From Brugia malayi (taxonomy: Eukaryota; Nematoda; Chromadorea; Rhabditida; Onchocercidae): DNA of 64,000 nt. This document shows positions 1 to 11,201 of the stretch, in pieces. The notes under the pieces were generated by a model that searched no databases, was not told the origin of the DNA, and saw nothing but the letters and a program-made list of their open reading frames with translations. The position numbers and the translations under genes were made by a program. The DNA lies in NCBI RefSeq assembly GCF_000002995.4, contig NW_025062479.1, forward strand, positions 8,919,721 through 8,983,720. Direction: 5' to 3'. The stretch's first letter is position 1, and each line of letters begins with the position of its first letter.

Positions 1-594
1 ATAAAGGTGCAATTAAGTTCGTCCTCAATGGATCTCAAATCATGTGTCGCGGTTTAACCAGTCCAGGTGCCAGATTAAATGTAGATGTTCCCGAAAACAG
101 TGTACGTTTTTTCTCCTCCTTGTATACATATCATTTTGCATCGATCTCTTGTAAATAACTTAAAATCCCATACACAGACTGTTTCTCCGACACTCCCGTA
201 TTTTGATAGAACAAAAAAAAAAACCGCTTGTATGCGTGGTGTCAACTTCTACATAATGCGACAAACTTCCGCCTATATATTAGTGTTCCATCAGTCCATA
301 TCCTCCACGTATTCCAAACGTATGATGTATTCTATTAAGTTGTTTCTCGTCCTTGAAAAATACTTTAAATTTCAGGTTGTGGCTCTAATGGCAGAGGGGA
401 AAAAGCATGCACTGGCGATAGGTCTTACAAAAATGTCTGCCGATGAAATACTTACAGTGAATAAGGCAAAATTTAGTTTTTTATGTACCGAAAGAGGAAT
501 GGATGGTTTCCAAGCTAATGCTTTTCAGGGTATTGGTATTGAGAACCTGCACCACCTGAACGATGGTCTTTGGAAAGTTCCGACAGTCTTATGA
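1..594 (+). CDS. mcts1: MCTS1 (MCT-1) translation re-initiation factor, 3' part
   Basis: C-terminal PUA domain of MCTS1, the ribosome-associated partner of DENR in post-termination recycling and re-initiation. The gene enters from the left edge, so the N-terminus is missing. Exons seen: 1-101 (reading [20 protein letters not shown]), 376-465 ([20 protein letters not shown]) and 529-594 ([15 protein letters not shown], then stop). These follow the MCTS1 family almost residue for residue. Intron 102-375 is GT-AG. The second intron, 466-528, begins with GC instead of GT (AAG|GCAAAA) and is 63 bases long, in frame and free of stops, so it could also be retained as a 21-residue insertion. The tail after GLW is slightly different from the vertebrate sequence. 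Family assignment is firm; use of the GC donor is inferred from family alignment. Confidence 0.93.
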
Positions 595-1854
595 CGATAG
601 TTAGTGCACAGAAATAATGAGCTTGACAGCCCAACATCCTACTGTTTATTGCCAGTTTGGTCAAATACATGTTGAATAACGGTCTTCTAGCACGGTGACA
701 CTCAATTTTATTTATCGTGATTCTCAAAACCCGTGTTTACACCTTATTGTGATTCTAAAAACGGCTTACTAATGCTTGAACCGGATTCAATATTTACTGT
801 TTTATAATTAAACTGACACTGACAAAGTTGCATAAAGCTCTATTGTTTTATCTCATCTTTGTCGAGGTTTTAGCACTTATATCATGCTTTTCTAGTACTG
901 ATTGCGTAACACATCTCATATATGGATCGACCAAATCTTAATGAGACTCCCACAATAAAGTTTTTAAGTCTATTAGTAATACACAACAGCAAAATACAAA
1001 AGTCAGAATTACGGGAACAAGAAACTATAGACACTAAACACACTGAATAAGGATTAAGATTTATAGTCAAACGGTTATGTCTAAGAAAGTCGTCCATGAA
1101 ACCGATGTATAATACTGTCCATATGAGATTCATAGGACCCTATGTGGCTGTCGATAAGAATTTTTTACATGAGATATCAGTTGTGAACATTAGGTAGCAG
1201 GAAACTGGACAGGAACTATTCAAACTTTGTCAGAATTAACGAAAATCTTAACGATTAAAGGTAAGTGAAAACCCACAAACATGTTAATCACAATCACATA
1301 TCAAGGTACTTTATGAGAAAGCTGTTTCAGTTCGCAATATTTTGGAATGCACAACATAGGAAATCGCCCAACGAAAATTGATCAGAAGACATTTCATTGC
1401 CTTCGTCCACCTTTCTTCGGCATTGAACTGCATTTTAACAGAATACTCCATTTTATTGTCTTCGATATGTTCTCTGTACATTCGGTGAGGGAACCGAAAC
1501 TAAAATTAGTTCACCTTAATTCTCCACCTAACGTTTGACTTTCATTGTAAGCATGAAAATGATACAGTGTAAGGAATTTTCACTGCATTCAGGTTGTACT
1601 TATGTTTCCTCTTAAGTTTACGAGGACAGAACACAGAAGGAACCGATGGAGTCAGGAAAAGTGATAAGTGGATAGGCTCTCCGTAGTTTACCTACTTATC
1701 ATTACTCACTTTCAATTACTAATGTCCTGCAACATATAGTCAATATAGTTAATGAGTGTACAACAATCTCTATGCATCACAGCAAATAATAAACAGCTAT
1801 TATACCGGCATAGTGTTGACAGTTTAACCAACAATTGCTAAAGTTGACTCCCAT
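595..1854. other. Intergenic, convergent 3' ends
   Basis: Lies between the MCTS1 stop and the bec-1 stop on the opposite strand. Short open frames on both strands lack splice logic and family resemblance. AT-rich sequence typical of 3' untranslated regions; no repeat or RNA gene recognised. Confidence 0.6.
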
Positions 1855-3754
1855 TCAAAAATGGTTATTTAGCAGAAGGATGCCGTTGACAAAGAACATT
1901 GCAGAATAAAAACAGTACCAAAAATGAATTAACATAAAGTGTAACATCTTGACCTGAGCACGTTCAATATTTCTCTGCAATTGACAGAAACATTCCATAA
2001 AAGCACAAATGCCTTCATCGAATTTCTTTTGACCAAACGGTTTAAAACCTCCACTACCAAAAAGCGGTAATTCAGCGCCGGTATCCAAACACTGGACAAA
2101 TGAATGACTGCCAACTGGCACAATTCGATACAACGTGAATTCAATATCAAGACAATCTGCTAACGTCTGCAATATTCGTTTTCAAGTTTTTTAAACATAG
2201 GAGAAATGATTATGCTTTATAAAATTCTAAAGTAATCGCGCAGTAAATACTATCAAATTCCCAATAATCCAAAACTTACATTAATCAGCAAAGCCAATTG
2301 TCCCCATGCAGCATTGATTTCGCTCCATTCAACTTGAGAATGTGGCAATTGACCAAGACGAAAACCATTAATTGTACCGAAGCTTCCTTGCTTCCAAATA
2401 TGAAATGCTGTATTTAATACATTGATTTTTGACAGTCTATCACGTTGACTTTTCAAACAATGCACCTCGGCTTCCAGATCTTGCTCCTTCATTTCCATTC
2501 TGATCAACTGCCTTAAGTATTAATACCGCAAAGTACAGGAACAGTATCTTGATCATTTTGGAAGAATCAGTTGAAATACGCACATTCACATTTGAATATG
2601 TTGATTTATATGATTAATGATAACCTGTTTACTAGATATTACACGAAAAAACTGTTGGATGCACTCGAAAGTAAACCACGACGTAATGAGATGTAGGAGG
2701 AAATCCAACAGACCAAATTTCACCATTATTTTTTAAAAAGTGCATTTTTTTTCGCCATTTTTTATTTTTTTTTAAAAATTTCATTTTTGATTTTTTTAAA
2801 AATTTTTTTTTAAAATTTCAAAAATATGATGACATATTCTTCCTCTCGTTCTCTCCTATCTGTCTAATAATAGAGAGAAACGACCACCTGTGGTTGTCAC
2901 GAAATACTCTCCATAGCAATTCCGCAGATTCATTTTCAGCATATAATTCACTTTTTTTTTTTTTTAATTCCGCATCCAATTTTGCCTCTTCAGCCTCCAA
3001 TTTTCTTGATTCTCCTATCAAAGAAGCTTCTTCATTCTACAATAAAAGATGTAAAATAATCATATAATATCGAAATTCATTTCATGAGAAGACAATAGTT
3101 TTACAGCAATACCAAGGATAATAAAGCATAATTGGATAATAGATTTCCGTTACCTTCATAGCAGCAAGTTTTGCAGCTACAATATTTCTATCCATTAAGC
3201 GAGCATCACTCCCTTCTTTCAAGTAATCAAGTAGCTCACGGTACTGTGCACATTCTTCGTCTAGTTCTTTTAAATGCTGGTCCATCCCCGAAAGTAGCTG
3301 CTCTGTACAATCCTGAATTTTATTCCGTGGTGAGATAAGACACAATCAGTCCGGAAGGAAATTATAAAACACACCCTGGATAATTAGTATGATCAGTCAC
3401 CTCACACATCGGTCCCTTTAAAGCTGAATTTGAATTACATATTATATCAAACAGATTCCCTGTCATTGCTGAGGGACCTTCTTGAAAGCAAAGCGATGGA
3501 TCATCCTGGAAAAAGATGTAGCAAGCATCACTCATTTACACTCAAAAAATTGCATTTCCATGATAGTGCACCTTTTGACAAATTAGAATAATCAAGATGG
3601 TGGTAAAAACGTTTTTAAATCGATTCAAATAAATTGAATGAACTAATACATCAACTAAAAACGGATTCTGCTCGTCCTCGAGGCATTCAAAAACACTCTC
3701 ATCCAAAACTAGCTTATTCTGACAGTTGAAGCATGTTGGGACGTTGTCACTCAT
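1855..3754 (-). CDS. bec-1: Beclin-1 / BEC-1 autophagy protein
   Basis: Beclin, the scaffold of the class III PI3-kinase (VPS34) complex in autophagy and endosomal sorting. Six exons on the minus strand: 3754-3650 (end could be 3656), 3505-3401, 3312-3154, 3036-2888, 2511-2280, 2166-1855; about 353 residues. In order: an N-terminal CFNCQNKL zinc-type motif; a BH3-like stretch (MTGNLFDIICNS); a charged coiled coil; then the evolutionarily conserved domain with FHIWKQGSFGTINGFRLG and EINAAWGQ, the clearest signatures. The acceptor of exon 5 is TACTTAAG rather than TTTCAG; it was chosen because only it keeps frame and restores the conserved NHRQL run. The C-terminus is odd: after the SGGF loop the usual aromatic finger is not present and about 40 residues of the domain are missing. 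The start codon sits 66 bases after a strong TTTTGCAG site, a likely trans-splice acceptor. Confidence 0.93.
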
Positions 3755-3969
3755 TTCGCAGCAACAAATCTGTTTCTAGTAGCATCAGAGAAATGAAAAT
3801 CCCATTTGAACTGTGCTGCCTGCAAAAGAAAATACTGCCTGTCTTCAATTTATAAAACAAAACAATTAATATAATGCATTTTATTGCCACTTCATACTAA
3901 ATAACTGATATCAAATTTATTTCCTCTCAGTTCCATATGACCCATTCCTCCAGTGATATTAGCAGACAT
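3751..3969 (-). CDS. Possible 46-residue protein upstream of and overlapping bec-1
   Basis: Minus-strand two-exon frame. Exon 3969-3898 starts with ATG (MSANITGGMGHMELRGNKFD...) and ends at a GTATGA donor; exon 3819-3751 follows a TTTTCTTTTGCAG acceptor and reads AAQFKWDFHFSDATRNR... to a TGA. Both sides are phase 0 and the intron is about 78 bases. The TGA overlaps the bec-1 ATG as ATGA. I do not recognise the protein. It may be a real small protein sharing an exon with bec-1, with the acceptor used for cis-splicing in one message and spliced-leader trans-splicing in the other, or it may be a chance frame in the bec-1 leader. Balanced amino-acid composition and exact phase favour a real gene, but the length is too short to be sure. 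Confidence 0.35.
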
Positions 3970-4072
3970 GCATCAAAGTCTTAGCTCCTTCAAAGAAAAA
4001 AAAAACAGTATTCTACGCGGAAAACTCGTAAAAACAGCGTATTTTATTCGCTAAACGCAACTGCAGAACAGC

Positions 4073-4262
4073 GACTAATGTAGATATTCCAATATACGTA
4101 GAGATTGATGAAAGATTTTCTCGCATTCACGTTTATACTCCTGTAACATGTCACAAATATACCCTCTTGCATGACCCTTCTGCCGATTGTTTGCTCCTCT
4201 CTCAGAAATTTCAAGCTTGCAGTCATCAAACCTTACAATACATGAACAAACAATTATTGAGC
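4073..4262 (-). CDS. Possible terminal exon of an unidentified small Cys protein
   Basis: Minus-strand open stretch following a TTTACAG acceptor near 4268 and ending in TAG at 4073, with an AATAAA motif about 25 bases past the stop. It reads a Cys-rich start (CSCIVRFDDCKLE) and then GYICDMLQEYKRECEKIFHQ, which contains a CX9C spacing like that of mitochondrial intermembrane-space CHCH proteins. No 5' exon with a start codon could be joined: the only in-phase candidate upstream would need a 24-base intron. A second frame is also open here, but its composition is less protein-like. It would lie about 300 bases upstream of bec-1 on the same strand, a spacing compatible with an operon. Weak call. 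Confidence 0.25.
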
Positions 4263-4880
4263 TGTAAAGATGGGTGGGTTCTCACAGGGTTGTGACTGTA
4301 ATAGCGTGCATGTCAGTGAGACGTGTCGTTGTCGCGTTTACTGCTGAAATACGTTTGCACAGTGGACTGACTGTGTGGATTGGGATTACCGGGTGCGCAA
4401 GGTGATTCGCATTAGATTGATTGTTAGGAAAGTAAGGCTTAGAGTGAGTAAAGTTTGCCAATGCTCTTTTTGTCCTGTTTGTTTTGACCTTTACTTTTTG
4501 AAAGCAGTTTTGACGTTTTTACTTTTTTTTTTTTGAAAGCAACAGTTAAAATTATGCAGCAAATGTATTTAACGGTGCAATCACTGGAAGCATCAGATCT
4601 TCAGAAGGAGTTTCTTGAAATAACTGTTGGTTTTTTGTTGGTGTATCGGCATGTTTACAACCATTTTACTTCATAAAAATTCACAGGAACGATCTGGAGA
4701 TGTATTACGCTAGATGACTGGATATTTGTAGATACAGCAATATTCCCTGCACAGTATGTTTGTTTAATGATATCTGTACGCGTGAACTATGTTTTAATTA
4801 TCACGTCTACTTTGACCGTATATTTTCTTTGTTTTTAGCACTAAAACGGTAGGGTGCGTGGTCGCCATAGAATTTTCGAG
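4263..4880. promoter_or_regulatory. Divergent upstream region with candidate trans-splice site for sar-1
   Basis: Sits between minus-strand bec-1-side sequence and plus-strand sar-1. A TTTCTTTGTTTTTAG acceptor ends at 4838, 43 bases before the sar-1 ATG, with no matching donor upstream; this is the expected form of a spliced-leader addition site. No coding exon recognised on the plus strand before 4881. Confidence 0.45.
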
Positions 4881-6914
4881 ATGTCTTGGTTGTGGGATTG
4901 GGTGTCCGGCATGCTTAATTATCTCGGTAAGTATATGTTTATGTTGTTCGTCTGAGGTGGTATACTTCAAATCTGTAATTGTTTAAGAGGCTTGAGATGA
5001 GTTGTGAATAAAAAGCATGGAGGAAGTTCTTGAAGTTTATTATTTCTTTTTGTGTTAGCTTTAAACAGCGATAAAACACGTGAATAACAACGTACGGAAA
5101 TTTCCAGGTTGACGTCAGCTATTTTGATTTTAATGTTACAGGTCTGACTAAGAAAAACGGTAAACTAGTTTTCTTGGGGCTGGATAACGCTGGCAAGACG
5201 ACACTTCTTCATATGTTGAAAGATGATCGTATGGCCCAACATGTTCCGACACTTCATCCTAGTAAGTTTATATGTTTATAATATCCTTTTGGATTATCTT
5301 TCTGTACTTTGAAGGTACTCTAGTACTGGTGATATGTTTATGTTCTATGCACATATATAACTCCCTTAATTCTTGACGAATATTCGGAAATGTTAGGCTT
5401 TATGTTTTGTGAAAATAGTTCATTGGAATAGGAGCGTTGAGATTATTTCTCGTATAAATAGGGAACGCTGAAAAAGTAGGGAGAGATAGGGAAATTGTTC
5501 TCCAAATGTTTTTATATAATATTTATGTGCTATGTGCTAGAAAATTTAAGATTCATACACGTTATGTTTGATTAGCTTTGATTACCGGTTCTGTTCTTTT
5601 ATCATTTCTTTCAATTTATAGTATATTTAATGAGATGCGGTTCTAGCTTCTGAAGAGCTTTCACTGGGTGGTATTCGCTTCACAACATTTGATCTTGGTG
5701 GACACGAACAAGGTTAGTTCGGTGACTCTCCTATATAACTGACGAGATTTTTGTGTGCTGATGAGATAGCTCTTTTGATGCAGGTAATGCATTTTAAAAC
5801 CGCTTTAGTTTTACTTAAATTGGTTCAGACCGTTACTTCAGCCTTTTTTTCACACAACAATTTTACGCAAAGAGAAAAACAAATCCGTGGGTTAATTTAG
5901 TTGCAGCAATTACTGTGTTTTAAGCAAGTAGTGGTTTGACTTTTTTGTCATAAATCGCAATGATTATGCAGAAAGCAGTGAAGTATGTTCTACATTTCAA
6001 GGATAAATGCCTGTCGAAGATTAGTGGCGTTTATTTCATCGGATCATATAGGAATTGAAAGAGTGAAACATTTTCAGCACGACGTGTTTGGAAGGATTAT
6101 TTTCCAGCTGTAGACGCTATTGTATTTTTAGTGGATTGTGCTGATGTTGAGCGGATTGCGGAAAGTAGGCGTGAGGTGCTGTTTAATCAAGTCGTTATTT
6201 CAGCTTTTTTTTTTTACAGAAGAATTTTATGCAGAAGTTAAATTCGTGCGTTTAGTTGCAATAATTACTCTGTGTTTTAAACTGTAGTGTTAACTTCTTT
6301 GTGTTTTTAGCTCGAAAGTTTGTTGGGCGATGAGCAAGTGGCTTCTTGTCCACTACTTATTCTCGGAAATAAGATTGATAAGCCAAATGCATTAGGAGAA
6401 GATCAACTGAAGTGGCATTTGGGAGTATCAAACATGACCACTGGAAAAGTTTGTTGATGCAAATTTATTGGTTTTTATTTTTCATAGAAGCTACACTGTG
6501 TTTTTATTTTCACCAGTCGTTGTTTACTTTGTGTTGTTCCCTTTTATCCTCCTCATTTCACATTTCCTTAATATATTTTAAGTGACGTTTAATTAAGCTA
6601 TCTTTATCTGGATTTAAACTAATGGCTATCCATCAGCCCTTTTCCCTGATTTTTCACTGGTCGTTATGTTCTTTTATGATTTAGATACCTGTAGAACAGT
6701 TTCAAGGCTTAAATTTATTGTAATACAAAGTTAAGTTCCACAAATACTCTATAGTAACCCGAACTTGGATGAGTTTTACTCAGATATTATTGTTTAGGGA
6801 CAAATTTCGAGGATGGATATATCGTCGAGACCAATGGAAGTTTTTATGTGCTCGGTTTTAAGGCGCCAAGGATACGGGGAAGGTTTCAGATGGTTGTCGC
6901 AATATTTAGATTAG
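4881..6914 (+). CDS. sar-1: SAR1 small GTPase (COPII coat initiator)
   Basis: SAR1 recruits SEC23/24 to ER exit sites when GTP-loaded. Six exons: 4881-4926, 5142-5261, 5647-5712, 6078-6175, 6311-6448, 6798-6914; all phases close. The N-terminus [16 protein letters not shown] is the amphipathic helix that bends ER membrane. GTPase motifs are all present: [14 protein letters not shown] (P-loop), TLHPTSEEL (switch I), [13 protein letters not shown] (switch II with the SAR1-specific GGH), GNKIDK (G4), and the terminal [21 protein letters not shown]. Length about 193-194 residues is standard for SAR1. Nothing suggests loss of function. Confidence 0.97.
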
Positions 6915-7927
6915 ATATTGTTGGATATGCTTCTCTAAATGAGTTATGTGGGATGGTGTTCATTTATTGTACTTTTCCAAACAAATTTCTATATAATTTC
7001 ATTCCATCATAAGATTATAAATTAATATCTGGTCGTTCTTGTCCTTTAGAATGTTTTTTACGATTTTGTAACAGTTGTTCATTAACTGGACGCGAACTTC
7101 AGTTAAAAAAAGTTTGTCATTATCAATCAGCGGTTACAGCGATTAATAATTACAAACTTTTTTTTAAAGGAATGCCATACAGGAACATGCTGCCGTGCGG
7201 AGCGGCTTTAAAAATAATGTGCGCATGTGTGGAGGGAGAACAATTTTAGTTATTTGGGTTGTTATATAAAATGGTTGAATGCTTTGATTTGGTAACAGGA
7301 TACATGAACATACACTGCGTAAGATTTGTTAATCAAATCCAAAAAAAAGAAATGACTTCACTTAGATAAGACTTGTGTGCTAGAGTAATTGAAAGCACAC
7401 AACAGGAAAGAATGTACGCATTTTCACTGCATTATACGTATCAGGGTTTAAAAAAAAATGCCATCCTAGTAATTTATGGGAAGAGAAGATAATTAATTGG
7501 CGCATCGGATATCGATGGCTTCTGAAAAATGATACCTGGATAAAAGATCAATGTTGCGTATCATAGTGGTCGTCAAGTTCGCCTGCTGAAATGAGCGGTT
7601 TTTGTTTAGGTTTTCTCTTAGTGGTTATTCTGGACAACAGATAGTTTGTAATAGACTAATCTGCTAGAAGGTATTTCTGATTTGGATTATGTACTTTGAA
7701 CCAGCTGAGATGCAGCAACAACCTCTCGTCCGATCTGCTTTTAGGTTTATGTACTGTTATACTGTGGTAATGACCAGTGTTCTGCCGTAGGTATCAGTGT
7801 GACGTTATTCGAGTTTGATTTCGTGGAAGATTCAGGTTGAAATTGCAGTGAGAAGAGGGGGTTCCAGGTAGCAAAAATATAAAAAGAAAATAGCTGTAAG
7901 ACAAGAAGCAGGTGGAGAAACAATATA
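6915..7927. other. Intergenic between sar-1 and the coiled-coil/NHL gene
   Basis: About 1 kb following the sar-1 stop. AT-rich with homopolymer runs; holds the 3' untranslated region of sar-1 and the leader of the next gene. No convincing exon or RNA gene seen. The spacing is too large for a typical tight nematode operon. Confidence 0.5.
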
Positions 7928-10900
7928 ATGCATATTAGAGGTATATCTGGGACAGATGTTCTCAAATTGTGTAATGCCCTCGACATCTATCCGGTTCCTT
8001 GTCTGATTATCTCCCTGATGGAACATGACAATATCGTAAGGATTAAGGAAGAAGTCCCAGGCAACGGTAGGATTGCATCTCAATTGTCGACCACTATAAC
8101 TACTGTTGATAGTCCATTACCGCAGGTGTTTGCATTTCCCCTTATAATAATTTTTCTAATGAGTGAAGCAAAGCTTCCGTGATTATTTTTATTAAAGTTC
8201 GATTTGCAAAAAAAAAAAAAAAGGAGGAAGTCGTGTTTTTAAGTATTTCATAAATATCTCACGTAATAGATGATAAACAGTCTAAACCATAAAGCAATGC
8301 GAATTCATGATCTACGAATATCAGTTAATGTATCGAAGCAGGTAGTACTCAAGCTTCTTGGAATCTTATTCAGTTGACAAATATACTAAGAAATTTGTCG
8401 TTTAGGGTTTATCATGTACTGTACTAGAAAAATTTATTATTTAGAATTAGCAGTGACGGTATATTTTTGATGTCTTATCTATTCTACAGAATTGCCATTC
8501 CAAGTGCTTTTCTATACAGTTCCTGTCTACGATTATTTCGTTATATTATGTATCCTCTTATTGTTTCGCATCTGTAGTTATGCTCAGTTGTCCATCTCCA
8601 AATAGTTTGTCTAAGTTCTAGAATAAAAACGCAGTTGGTGACGATGTATCATCTCAGATAACAGCTCATCAATTCCCTAATGGAAATAAGAAGATACTGT
8701 TGAATTCTTTAAGGGAAATAAGGAGGAAGGGAATTCTATTTCTAATGAAGAATTTGACATCTTGGAATATGAAAAAAGACTATACGGTAATGCGAAACAA
8801 GCAATGGATCTAATTGGTGATTTGTGCAGCCGTTCTGAACAGATCACTGTGCAACAGAAGGAAACGCTACTCAGGTTAGTGCTTCGTTTTCGTTAGGGAA
8901 ATATTATCGAATTAGTATGTTGCCTGATGTCTTTTTTTTTTCTTGGACTTTACAAAGAAAAAAGGTTTTATTCGATTAGTTTCTCGTGTTTTAAAATTTT
9001 GATAGTATTGTTAAAGTTTTCTAGCCCAAAACTTATGTTTTTGAGTTAATTCTGTCAAATTCGGTTAATTTTGTTGGTGTACTTTGTCCACAGTATGCTT
9101 TCTCAGATTGAAAGAGGAACAGCAGGTATGGCGAAAGGTCGCTGAAAAAATCGAGGAAGTTACAAGACAAAATGAACAACTTATCATTGCAAAACAAGAA
9201 GTTTGTTTTTTTATGCAAGCATGATTTCCGAGCAAAAATAAAGCCATTCGGTAATCTACCGATTCGATATGCACTTTTCTTTTTGTTGGTGGTCGCTCAG
9301 TTGAGCACCTTATTCGTCATATTGCATACTGGTGCAAAGAAAAAGTTTTCCAACATACTCGAACCTTTATCACAGCTTATTGAAATGAATCCGGCCACAA
9401 ATTTTTAGATCCTGTTGTCATTCGTTATTCAGCTGAACTGAAAGCAATTAGATTTAATGCATATAACCAGGAAGTATATTTACAATAGAATTTATGCCTT
9501 GCAATATTTTTTATGGCTTTGATCTGATTTCAAATAAGTTACTGAATTTACTATTGAAGCTCGAACAGCGCCTGACTGAACATAATAAAGGAAATGGAAT
9601 GTCCCAGAACAGTGAGGTAGAAGGAAACCAATCTCGGTAAGCTTTGTATTATTTCTAAGTCGACTTCACCTTATAGGAATCTGAAAGTCAGAAAAGTGTC
9701 GCATTTTTCTCCGGAAAATGTGGTGAGATATTACACTCATTTCAATTCTTTACGTAATTTTGAATTAGTTCATTAGTTAGTTAGTTTTTTTTTTATTCAG
9801 TGTTTTAAAGGACGCAATGGCAAAGAGTGGATAGTTCACATATTATCAACAACAACCTATCACAACCGAACAGTGTCACCTTTCTTCAGAGCACCGATAA
9901 AATCGTTGTTACAGATCATGATAACGGTTTACTGCTTTTCTCTACACAATTTGGACTCATCAAAAAAGTTTCTAGTTCAGAGTGGAAATGGCCCCAGTCC
10001 GCTATTTACACTCTAGATAATAAAATCTTGGTAAATTTCTTCAAAATTTGATAGAGTTTGTCGTAAACAGTGCTCGGAAACTGTTTTTTGTCTTCCCATA
10101 GATAGCCTTTTCCAGTTCCTAATCTCCGTCGTAGTAGTGGTTTGTCGGATAAATAATGGTCGGTGTGATATTGTTGGAAGAATTTTGCCTTTTTTGCAGT
10201 CTCTTCCAAACTTCAGTTATTTGCTCCTTAATTCGGATTGAGATTTAATTAGTTTGTTATAAACATTTTTTAGTTCTGGCAATTCCGGTAATTAGTGGTA
10301 TAGTATGATAACATATCAGTTACTATGTTATTTCTTAAGCTTGTTTCATGGATTACCTCTATTGTTGATAAAGTTCAAGAAAGTTTCAAGGACGAATGGT
10401 TGTTAGAATTGTAGGTTTCCGCGATGGTAAAAGATAAAAGTGGAAACAAAGCGGTATGGAAGCGTAATTTAATGAGATTTGACGAAAAACTAGAATTCAT
10501 TTCGAGGATTGAAGGACCAAAATGGATAGAGAATGAAACGATTACTAAGGAACATTTGTGCATGGCATTAAATGGTTACATATATTTATGCGTTACTGGA
10601 GAAACATTTTCGGCTCTGTATGAACTCACAACCGATGGTCAATGGACCGAACTTTGCCATAAACGGAGTACAAAGTTCTCTAACATACAAGTGAGTGTTT
10701 AGTATTTTAATTTCAAAACTATCAAAATCTGGTGAATTTTAATCGTTTATTTATTTCAAACCTTGCGTTTCGCAACGATTACAAAAATCTGAAACTTGTC
10801 TTTCTACAGCATCCGTGTGTGATAAGCAGAAGAGATTGCAGGTGTTGGCGGTCATTGATGTGATAACAGAACTTCTGGTCGTAGAACAAAAACGAGGTTA

Positions 10901-11201
10901 TATTTGGCTGCTGAGTATTCGGGAATCTACTATATGCGACCGAAACATAATTGCTGCCGTGGAAAAACCTGGAGCACTGTGCATTGACAACGAAAACCAA
11001 CTCTTCATTCATGACATTAGACAGTCGAAAATTCGTCTTTTAGAAGCACGTACCTTTGAGGTATTTCAGGATGTAGCTCTTACTTCTAAAAATCTAACAG
11101 CTGTCACTGCTTATCAAGGACTGTTAGTCGCAGTTTATTGTGCTGACAAAATTATTCACCTCCATAAGTATTCACTTCCCCATAAAAAGAGGTTCATGTA
11201 A
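7928..11201 (+). CDS. Coiled-coil protein with C-terminal NHL-like beta-propeller
   Basis: Proposed exons: 7928-8125, 8714-8874, 9107-9200, 9539-9636, 9811-10030, 10415-10690, 10827-11201, giving about 473 residues with all phases closed. The first exon (MHIRGISGTDVLKLCNALDI...) is unrecognised. Exons 2-4 form a long charged coiled coil (RLKEEQQVWRKVAEKIEEV, then LLNLLLKLEQRLTEHNKGN). From exon 5 the protein turns to repeats of NHL type, for example PNSVTFLQSTDKIVVTDHDN and PGALCIDNENQLFIHDIRQS, the P-x-G/S-hydrophobic-D/N-x-x-x-hydrophobic-x-hydrophobic-D pattern of a propeller blade. This order (coiled coil then NHL) is that of TRIM-NHL proteins, but no RING or B-box is visible. Weak points: the acceptors at 8713 (CTTTAAG), 9538 (AAATAAG), 9810 (TTTTAAAG) and 10826 (GATAAG) are poor and were chosen for frame. 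Function unassigned. Confidence 0.6.

Noticed and set aside
85..594. Continuous 169-codon frame on the plus strand
   Set aside because: It is a read-through of an intron joined to the last MCTS1 exons; only the parts 376-465 and 529-594 match MCTS1.
4044..4229. Minus-strand 61-codon frame beginning MMTASLKFLREEQ
   Set aside because: Overlaps the CX9C frame in another phase; its composition is less protein-like and it has no partner exons. Neither is certain.
9677..9722. Short exon-like stretch (NLKVRKVSHFSPENV) in the NHL-like gene
   Set aside because: It can be entered in phase, but no following acceptor then reaches the NHL frame; skipping it (9636 to 9811) closes the frame.
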